Source of the DNA: Martelella mediterranea
Lineage (GTDB): Bacteria > Pseudomonadota > Alphaproteobacteria > Rhizobiales > Rhizobiaceae
DNA: 64,000 bases
NCBI RefSeq assembly: GCF_004342225.1
Contig: NZ_SMAR01000015.1
Coordinates: 27,584 to 91,583 of the forward strand
Direction of reading: 5' to 3'
Shown here in pieces: positions 44,632 to 50,446 of the stretch (within the stretch, counting starts at the first letter, position 1; each line of letters opens with the position of its first letter). The translations under genes were made by a program, and so were the position numbers. The notes under the pieces were generated by a model. The model ran no database searches, had not been told where the DNA came from, and worked only from the letters and a program-made list of their open reading frames with translations.

Positions 44632-44708
44632 GCGCCCGTAGCTCAGCTGGATAGAGTGTTGGATTCCGATTCCAAAGGTCACAGGTTCGAATCCTGTCGG
44701 GCGCGCCA
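44632..44708 (+). tRNA. tRNA-Arg (anticodon CCG)
   Basis: A 77-base cloverleaf with acceptor GCGCCCG / CGGGCGC, discriminator G and encoded CCA. The D arm is GCTCAGCTGGATAGAGT, the anticodon stem TTGGA/TCCAA with loop TTCCGAT gives CCG, and the T loop is TTCGAAT. It decodes CGG arginine codons. Confidence 0.95.
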
Positions 44709-44780
44709 TTTCTTCATTGATTCCAATGAAAATGCTTCTGCCTTTGTTTGACGACAGGCGGATTATGTCGGGCAGGAAAC

Positions 44781-44809
44781 AAAAAACGCGCCGGGCATGC
44801 CAGCGCGTT
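44781..44809 (-). terminator. Intrinsic terminator of rirA
   Basis: On the minus strand AACGCGC...GCGCGTT, with inner GGCATGCC symmetry, is followed by TTTT. It lies about 72 bases beyond the rirA stop. Confidence 0.75.
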
Positions 44810-44880
44810 CATTAAAGCTCTACAGCAGATTCGTTGTTTCCAAGTGCCTCCTCCCGGATATCCCGAAAATCAAACGATCT

Positions 44881-45360
44881 TCAGCCGACAGCAGCCTGAG
44901 CCACCTCGGACCGGTCGCCATCGTCATCAATGTTCAGCAGCCTGAAAATGTCGTGACGGCGATGAACCAGATCAGCGATCGAGTATTTAGCCAACACTGT
45001 GAAGAACGCGTTCAATGCTTCACGCAGGGCCGAATTAAAACCGCAGCTGTCCACAAGAGGACAATCTGTATCGCCCGCGCCACCGAAACATTCCGCCATC
45101 GCGAAATTCTCTTCGGTCACGCGAACGACATCGAAGAGGGTGATTTCAGCTGCAGGTCTGCCAAGCTTCACGCCACCATTGCGCCCGCGAACGGTCTCCA
45201 TGATCCCGGCCTTGTGCAGCGGCTGAATGATCTTGAACAGAAACAGTTCCGAAACGCCATAAGCCTTGGCAATCTCGGGAATCCGGCTCAACTTGCCGTC
45301 ATTGGCCGCGCAGTACATGAGCATTCGAACCGCGTAATTGGTTTGCTTTGTCAGGCGCAT
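44881..45360 (-). CDS. rirA: Rhizobial iron regulator RirA (Rrf2 family)
   Basis: A 159-residue Rrf2 regulator that starts MRLTKQTNYAVRMLMYCAAN, the RirA signature. Its three 4Fe-4S ligand cysteines are Cys91, Cys100 and Cys106 in AECFGGAGDTDCPLVDSC; the spacing of the first pair is one residue longer than I recall for other RirA proteins. Iron-loaded RirA represses iron-uptake genes; loss of the cluster relieves this. It is divergent from an Fe(III) binding-protein gene, with two related motifs between. Confidence 0.93.
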   Translation of the reverse strand: MRLTKQTNYAVRMLMYCAANDGKLSRIPEIAKAYGVSELFLFKIIQPLHKAGIMETVRGRNGGVKLGRPAAEITLFDVVRVTEENFAMAECFGGAGDTDCPLVDSCGFNSALREALNAFFTVLAKYSIADLVHRRHDIFRLLNIDDDGDRSEVAQAAVG

Positions 45361-45373
45361 ACCGGACTCCTTG

Positions 45374-45424
45374 TTTAGAACGTTTCCATTTATATAACGC
45401 CTTTCCTTCTTTTGAACAATTCCA
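45374..45424. promoter_or_regulatory. Twin motif between rirA and the Fe(III)-binding protein gene
   Basis: TTTAGAACGTTTCCA (45374-45388) and TTTTGAACAATTCCA (45410-45424) match at 12 of 15 positions and share TTTNGAACNNTTCCA, itself partly palindromic (GAA..TTC). They are 36 bases apart, about three helical turns. Candidate sites for RirA or another Rrf2 regulator; this is inference, and the classic TGA-N9-TCA iron box was not found here. Confidence 0.45.
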
Positions 45425-45525
45425 AAAAGAGGAAAATTTCACTCAAGTCTACGGCGGTACGCAGTTGACAGGCGAAAACTATTCCTGAATATCACACTCA
45501 AGATAAAATGCATATGGAGGATTGC

Positions 45526-46560
45526 ATGTTTCGCCTGAAAGCATTTGCCGCAGCAGCGATGAGCCTGACCGCCATTGGTTTTGCAGCCCCTTCGTTCGCC
45601 AGTGGTTCTGTGAACGTCTACTCCTATCGCCAGCCTGAACTGATCGCACCTCTTTTGGAAGCCTTCGAGGATGAAACCGGAATCGAGACGAATGTTCTGT
45701 TTCTGGACAAAGGCCTCGTCGAGCGTGTGAAGGCGGAAGGTGCCAATTCTCCGGCAGATGTGATTCTGACCGTTGATATTGGCCGCCTCACAGAGGCCAA
45801 GGAAGCTGATGTTACGCAATCCGTTACCAGTGAAATCATCAATGCAGACATTCCAGAAGAATACCGCGATCCGGAAGGCGACTGGTTTGCTCTGACCAAG
45901 CGCGGCCGCGTGGTTTACGCCTCGAAAGACCGAATCGGTGATATTCCGATCACCTATGAAGAACTCGCGGATGAAAAATGGAAAGGCGCAATCTGCATTC
46001 GTGACGGGCAGCATGCCTATAACATTGCGCTCTTCGCATCGATGATCGCCCACCATGGCGCGGAATATACAGAAGAATGGCTGACAGGCCTGAAAAATAA
46101 TCTTGCGACACGCCCGAACGGCAATGACCGCAGCCAGGCCAAGGCGATCATGTCCGGCGAGTGCGATCTGGCGCTTGGAAACACCTATTATGTTGGCCTG
46201 ATGATGACCAATGAAAAGGAACCGGAGCAACAGCAATGGGCCGACGCCATTACGGTTCTGTTTCCCAATGCCGATGGTCGCGGCACACATGTGAATGTTT
46301 CGGGCATGGCGATGGCAAAGAACGCGCCCAACCGGGAAAGTGCGCTGAAACTGATGGAATTTCTGGCCTCACCGGAAGCACAGGAAATCTATGCGGAACA
46401 GGTTTTTGAATATCCTGTGATGCCGGGCGCCGAAGCATCGGACATTGTGAAATCCTTCGGCGAGATCCACCCGGATTCACTCTCACTTGCTGAAATTGCG
46501 TCCTACCGCAAACAGGCCTCCGAGCTTGTTGATAAAGTCGGCTTCAATGATGGTCCCTGA
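45526..46560 (+). CDS. Fe(III) ABC transporter substrate-binding protein (FbpA/FutA-like)
   Basis: A 344-residue periplasmic protein: signal peptide to SFA (~residue 25), then GSVNVYSYRQPELIAPLLEAFEDETG. PADVILTVDIGRLTEA and CDLALGNTYYVGLM follow, the latter with the paired tyrosines that coordinate ferric iron. GGAGG lies five bases before ATG 45526. The matching permease is probably the gene at 53462, eight kilobases away; no ATPase of this type is in the window. Adjacency to rirA predicts iron-repressed expression. Confidence 0.92.
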   Translation: MFRLKAFAAAAMSLTAIGFAAPSFASGSVNVYSYRQPELIAPLLEAFEDETGIETNVLFLDKGLVERVKAEGANSPADVILTVDIGRLTEAKEADVTQSVTSEIINADIPEEYRDPEGDWFALTKRGRVVYASKDRIGDIPITYEELADEKWKGAICIRDGQHAYNIALFASMIAHHGAEYTEEWLTGLKNNLATRPNGNDRSQAKAIMSGECDLALGNTYYVGLMMTNEKEPEQQQWADAITVLFPNADGRGTHVNVSGMAMAKNAPNRESALKLMEFLASPEAQEIYAEQVFEYPVMPGAEASDIVKSFGEIHPDSLSLAEIASYRKQASELVDKVGFNDGP

Positions 46561-46590
46561 CCATCAAAATCCGTATCGGCAGAATCTTAA

Positions 46591-46617
46591 AAGGCAGCTT
46601 TTTCGAGCTGCCTTTTT
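46591..46617 (+). terminator. Intrinsic terminator of the iron-binding protein gene
   Basis: AAGGCAGCT and AGCTGCCTT form a perfect nine-base stem over six bases and are followed by TTT, 30 bases after the stop. Confidence 0.9.
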
Positions 46618-46716
46618 CATGGCTCTTGCACTGGACCAGCGTTGCAACGATACTCATTTGTAAGCCAATCTGGCCATCATTGATCCCGAATAACCGGGAG
46701 CTGCAGGGAGAATCCC

Positions 46717-47118
46717 ATGTTTTCGTCTATCAAGTCCGCCACCGTTCATGCATTTGGCGCTCTCATGCTGCTCTCAGCTGCAGGCTGCCAGACACAGTCT
46801 GTAACGCCAATGACAAGCACTCTGCCGGAAAATCCAACAATGCAGCAGTTGCTGGATGAAGCAGCAACGGCTGATCTTGGGGCACAGCTTTGCCAGTCTT
46901 ATGGGGGCTTGCGCGCAACCAACCGGCTGAACGCTCTGGCAGAAAATGATTATGCGAAAGCACGCGCAATGGGCGCGACAGATGCTGACATCCGTCAGGC
47001 CCAGATCCGCGCAAGACAGAAAGCATCGGCCGACCAGAACCTCACCGGGAATGACAAGGCCTGCAACGATATTCTCAGCCTCTATCAGCTGCCATCGCCG
47101 ATGCAGGGCAGCCTCTGA
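46717..47118 (+). CDS. Hypothetical lipoprotein
   Basis: A 133-residue protein with a lipoprotein signal peptide: LMLLSAAGC is a good lipobox, with the modified Cys at about residue 24. The mature part is helical, with LDEAATADLGAQLCQSYGG and a C-terminal NDKACNDILSLY; the two cysteines there could form a disulfide. I recognise no domain. CAGGGAGAAT lies in front of the ATG. It is followed by another unrecognised small gene. Confidence 0.85.
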   Translation: MFSSIKSATVHAFGALMLLSAAGCQTQSVTPMTSTLPENPTMQQLLDEAATADLGAQLCQSYGGLRATNRLNALAENDYAKARAMGATDADIRQAQIRARQKASADQNLTGNDKACNDILSLYQLPSPMQGSL

Positions 47119-47184
47119 CGCGCCTTGACGAAAATGGCTGGCGGAATAAGCAGCCCTGGCGCACGATGAGAGGAATAAATTCTC

Positions 47185-47538
47185 ATGTATGAGCGCTATA
47201 ATCAGGCGCCCGCCTCAAGGGAAAAGTTTCGCCTGAGGCTGGCACTGCACGCACTGGCTGCGCTGGCTTTATGTCTTGCGTCAATTGCGGCAGGCGCGAT
47301 CGGTTTTGTTGTGCTTGAAGGCATGGACTGGTCCCGTGGCCTGCTAAACGCCACAATGCTGATCAGCGGTCTCGGACCGGCAGAAGTGCCGGAAACCACA
47401 GAGGCCAAGATTTTTGCCAGTATCTTCTCGCTTTATGCAGGGTTCGTTTTCGTTGCCATGTCGGGTATTCTGATCGCGCCGGTTGCGCACCGGCTGCTGC
47501 ACTATTTTCACTGGGACGATGGTGACGAAGAAGACTGA
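47185..47538 (+). CDS. Hypothetical two-helix membrane protein
   Basis: A 117-residue protein with two membrane segments (LALHALAALALCLASIAAGAIGFVVL and IFSLYAGFVFVAMSGILIAPVAH, residues ~19-44 and ~80-103). A loop with PAEVPETTEAK lies between them, and the tail is strongly acidic (WDDGDEED). In layout it resembles ion-channel-like pore-loop proteins (GMDWSRGLLNATMLISGLGP between the helices), but I cannot name a family. GAGAGGAATAAATTCTC precedes the ATG. Confidence 0.8.
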   Translation: MYERYNQAPASREKFRLRLALHALAALALCLASIAAGAIGFVVLEGMDWSRGLLNATMLISGLGPAEVPETTEAKIFASIFSLYAGFVFVAMSGILIAPVAHRLLHYFHWDDGDEED

Positions 47539-47598
47539 AGCCTACCCGAGCGCCAGTAGCAATGGCATCCCCACCATCATAGCAGGTAACGAAAAACC

Positions 47599-48081
47599 TC
47601 AGTTGCCATGTCGCGCTGCGTCGATAACGGCAACGTCGATTTTTCGCATCTGCATCATAGCCTCGAATGCGCGCTTCGCCTCCTCGCCTCCGGCAGCCAG
47701 GGCCTCTGTCAGCGTTCTAGGCGTAATCTGCCAGGATAAGCCCCATTTATCTTTGCACCAGCCGCAGACACTTTCTTCACCGCCGTTAGAAACAATGGCG
47801 TTCCAGTACAGGTCGGTCTCCGCCTGATCATCAGTCGCGATCTGAAAGGAGAAGGCTTCGCTTTTTCTAAACTCCGGTCCGCCGTTCAGCGCGATGCACG
47901 GGATACCAAACACTGTAAATTCAACAATCAGAACATCACCAGCCTTTCCGGCCGGATAGTCACCCGGTGCCCGCTGCACCGCAGTCACCGCGCTGTCGGG
48001 GAAGATTTCTGCATAGAAACTGGCTGCAGCTTCGGCATCCTTTTCATACCAAAGGCAAACCTTGTTCTTGGGTATCGTCAT
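47599..48081 (-). CDS. VOC-superfamily protein (PhnB-like)
   Basis: A 160-residue glyoxalase/VOC-fold protein: NKVCLWYEKDAEAAASFYAEIFPDS, FTVFGIPCIALNGGPEFRKSEAFSFQI and DKWGLSWQITP are the blocks of the PhnB/3-demethylubiquinone methyltransferase-like group. No methyltransferase function is implied. It is the last gene of a minus-strand set with GST and DUF1428, divergent from an HxlR regulator, so it may act on an electrophile or toxin handled by the GST. Confidence 0.9.
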   Translation of the reverse strand: MTIPKNKVCLWYEKDAEAAASFYAEIFPDSAVTAVQRAPGDYPAGKAGDVLIVEFTVFGIPCIALNGGPEFRKSEAFSFQIATDDQAETDLYWNAIVSNGGEESVCGWCKDKWGLSWQITPRTLTEALAAGGEEAKRAFEAMMQMRKIDVAVIDAARHGN

Positions 48082-48112
48082 CGCTCTTTTTCCTCCGTTT
48101 TAGCGACTGCCT

Positions 48113-48790
48113 TCAACGGCCTGTTTCTGTGGCGGCTTTCCGGGAATCAGCTGCCCGCCAGTGCTGCATGTGATCAGCCATGGCCCGTTGAAAAGCCTGA
48201 CGTTCTCTGGCACGGTCAACATAGGAAACAAGCTGCGGAAAACGCGCAAGCGCGCCTTCAGATTCGACCACCCGCAGCACTTCGACCATCGCAATATCCG
48301 CGATGGTGAACTTATCAGCCAGCCAGGCTTCTCCGCCGAGCGCCATTTGGAGCGCTTCAAGCTTCGCCTCCATCTCCCGTCGCGCATGTTCAATCACAAC
48401 ATCTTCCGGCGGCGGGCCGAAAAAATCCGGGAATCTTGTGGCAAGAACCATCGTCACCCAGTGCATCACAGACATCTCAACAGTGTTGAGAGCGGCAAAA
48501 AGCCATTGCGTCACCTTCGTGCGATCCGAAGCTGGCAAAAGCGCAGTGCCTTCACCGAGATGCATCAGGATCGCTCCGCTCTCGAACAACGTCAGATCGC
48601 CATCAACAACAATGGGAACCTGTCCGAACGGCTGCAGCGCCAGATGGCCAGGGCTTTTTGGGTATGCAGGGACGGTGTCGACTGTGTAGGGCTGGCCGGT
48701 TTCCTCAAGCACCCACCGCACTCGCAGATCGCGCACGAATCCTCGCGGAAACTCTGGCAACCAGTCAAATGTATAGAGGGTCAGAGTCAT
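48113..48790 (-). CDS. Glutathione S-transferase family protein
   Basis: A 225-residue GST: thioredoxin-fold part LYTFDWLPEFPRGFVRDLRVRW, LQPFGQVPIVVDGDLTLFESGAIL for glutathione binding, and a helical C-terminus with FTIADIAMVEVLRV. It starts at ATG 48790, overlapping the DUF1428 stop by four bases (ATGA) with GGAGG upstream. The active-site residue is not obvious. Middle gene of the three-gene operon. Confidence 0.9.
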   Translation of the reverse strand: MTLTLYTFDWLPEFPRGFVRDLRVRWVLEETGQPYTVDTVPAYPKSPGHLALQPFGQVPIVVDGDLTLFESGAILMHLGEGTALLPASDRTKVTQWLFAALNTVEMSVMHWVTMVLATRFPDFFGPPPEDVVIEHARREMEAKLEALQMALGGEAWLADKFTIADIAMVEVLRVVESEGALARFPQLVSYVDRARERQAFQRAMADHMQHWRAADSRKAATETGR

Positions 48791-49149
48791 TTTGCGGCCT
48801 CCGAATCGAACATTAACTCGAAGCCGCCCCACACCATTCGCTTGCCATCAAATGGCATTTCCGGCAGAGTTTTCATGGCTGGGTCTTGCTGCATCTTCTC
48901 CCATGAGGCATCAGCCACCTCCTTGTTCGGCCACTCAATCCAGGCAAAAACGATAGCCTCCCCTTCCTGCGCCTGAACGGCACGGTAGAGGTCAGTCAGC
49001 TTTCCTTCCGGAACGTCAACGCCCCAGGTTTCGACCATGCGTGTCGCCCCATAAGAGCGCATTAGCGGCCAGGCAGCCTCCACATGCTCAAGGTATTTCT
49101 GCTTGTTTGCCACTGGCACCGCAGCTACTGAACCGGTGAAATAGGTCAT
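48787..49149 (-). CDS. DUF1428 protein
   Basis: A 120-residue ferredoxin-like-fold protein: YFTGSVAAVPVANKQKYLEH, YGATRMVETWGVDVPEGK and FAWIEWPNKEVADASWEKM are DUF1428 hallmarks. The function is unknown; relatives often sit with detoxification genes. AGGAGGAG directly precedes an ATG at 49158, so the ATG at 49149 with nine-base spacing is the likely start. First gene of the DUF1428-GST-VOC operon. Confidence 0.9.
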   Translation of the reverse strand: MTYFTGSVAAVPVANKQKYLEHVEAAWPLMRSYGATRMVETWGVDVPEGKLTDLYRAVQAQEGEAIVFAWIEWPNKEVADASWEKMQQDPAMKTLPEMPFDGKRMVWGGFELMFDSEAAK

Positions 49150-49244
49150 GATAAACATCTCCTCCTGATATTCATAAGGATCAAACCAATTGCAGGATCA
49201 ACATGACAGTGTTAGTAGTAAAAAACAACAACCAGTATTAAAAA

Positions 49245-49925
49245 ATGACTAAACCCAAGAAAAACCCATCGCTACGTTATGATGAAGGGTGTCTCGCAGC
49301 GCATGCTCTGAACCTGATTGGAGACAGATGGGCACTGCTCGTTGTGCGCGAGCTGATGTTCACCGCAAAACGGTTTCAGATGATTCGTTCTGGCATTCCG
49401 GGAATTACAGCCAGCGTTCTGACAGGCAGACTTGCTCAGCTTATTCAGGCCGGCGTCATCAAGCATGAAGAGAGGCTGGGCATCTATACGCTGACAGAGG
49501 AAGGCAAGGCGCTTCTGCCCGTTCTGGAAGAATTGTGTCGCTGGGCCTTAAAGGTTCCGGGGCACGATCCATCACGCTTCATCAGTCCTACGGCACTGAT
49601 GATTTCGATGGGCGTCAACCTGATCGCTGAACGCGCCGGGAGCCTGAAGGCGAGCGCAGGTTTCGATTTTGATACCGAGGCCTTTGAAATGACGCTCTGT
49701 GACGGCTTACTTACAACCAAAGCTGTCTCAAAGGCGCAAACGCCGTTTGTGATTAAAGGCAATGGGAATCAACAGGCGGCGGCCGTTTACGGCCCGGCTC
49801 CACTTTCTGCGCTGATCAGCAAAGGTGTGGTTGAGGTGACCGGCGACATCGATGAAGCTCAAACGTTTCTGTCACTTTTCGAGCTTCAAAAAAGCCATTC
49901 CGCACCATCAAAGAACGACAGGTGA
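49245..49925 (+). CDS. HxlR-family regulator with C-terminal SCP2-like domain
   Basis: A 226-residue protein. Residues ~10-105 form the HxlR winged helix (CLAAHALNLIGDRWALLVVRELM, GITASVLTGRLAQLIQAGVI, YTLTEEGKALLPVLEEL). Residues ~120-215 resemble a sterol-carrier/SCP2-type pocket seen in a subset of HxlR proteins. This suggests a hydrophobic ligand. It is divergent from the DUF1428-GST-VOC operon with 95 bases between starts and probably represses it. Confidence 0.9.
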   Translation: MTKPKKNPSLRYDEGCLAAHALNLIGDRWALLVVRELMFTAKRFQMIRSGIPGITASVLTGRLAQLIQAGVIKHEERLGIYTLTEEGKALLPVLEELCRWALKVPGHDPSRFISPTALMISMGVNLIAERAGSLKASAGFDFDTEAFEMTLCDGLLTTKAVSKAQTPFVIKGNGNQQAAAVYGPAPLSALISKGVVEVTGDIDEAQTFLSLFELQKSHSAPSKNDR

Positions 49926-50017
49926 ATGAGTTCGGTCCGGGCAGTAATGACGGTCTGCAAACAAGCAATCGGTGCTTATCACCGATACCACCGCCCTTTT
50001 TGAGAAGAACACGACCG

Positions 50018-50046
50018 TCTCGCCCCGAGGGGCCGAACGTTTTTTG
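50018..50046 (+). terminator. Terminator after the HxlR gene
   Basis: A short GC hairpin (TCGCCCC / GGGGCCGA with one bulge) followed after three bases by TTTTTT, about 90 bases beyond the stop. Confidence 0.6.
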
Positions 50047-50068
50047 CCGACGATACAAAAAGAATGAG

Positions 50069-50145
50069 TGGTACGGTTGGGTGGGGTCGAACCACCGACC
50101 TCAGGTGCCACAAACCTGCGCTCTAACCAACTGAGCTACAACCGC
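50069..50145 (-). tRNA. tRNA-His (anticodon GTG), alphaproteobacterial type
   Basis: A 77-base cloverleaf with encoded CCA. Anticodon loop TTGTGGC gives GTG. The acceptor stem has G1 opposite U72, the discriminator is A73, and the preceding base is T, so no G-1 is encoded. This set differs from the usual bacterial G-1:C73 and is the known alphaproteobacterial variant. From 50146 to 50446 only the CtrA-like site at 50341 stands out. Confidence 0.95.
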
Positions 50146-50340
50146 ACAAGGTCGATGCCGTGAAGCATCGCGGGCTGACATAAAAGGCTTGGAACCATTT
50201 TGCAAGCCCATATGCACCATATAATAAAAATCTCTGTGACAGAAAATAAAAAGCCAGCAAACCGACTGGCTTGGCGTTCGGCCGTTAACCCTTAAAATCA
50301 AAAGGCAGAGCTCCTATCTGGACCGTCAGTGCCGCTATGA

Positions 50341-50355
50341 TTAAAAAAGCGTTAA
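50341..50355 (+). promoter_or_regulatory. Consensus CtrA box (TTAA-N7-TTAA) upstream of the PdhS-like gene
   Basis: TTAAAAAAGCGTTAA is a perfect full CtrA site, ending 91 bases before the chosen start. A further GTTAACCCTTAA stretch at 50284-50295 adds two closely spaced half-sites. CtrA control is inferred from the motif. Confidence 0.5.
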
Positions 50356-50446
50356 GTCAGTGTCTCAGTGGCATTCTGGAAGAATCATTTGCCAGACGCT
50401 GCGGACATAACTGAAAGCACGCCCTCACAAACCGGGTTTGAGCACC

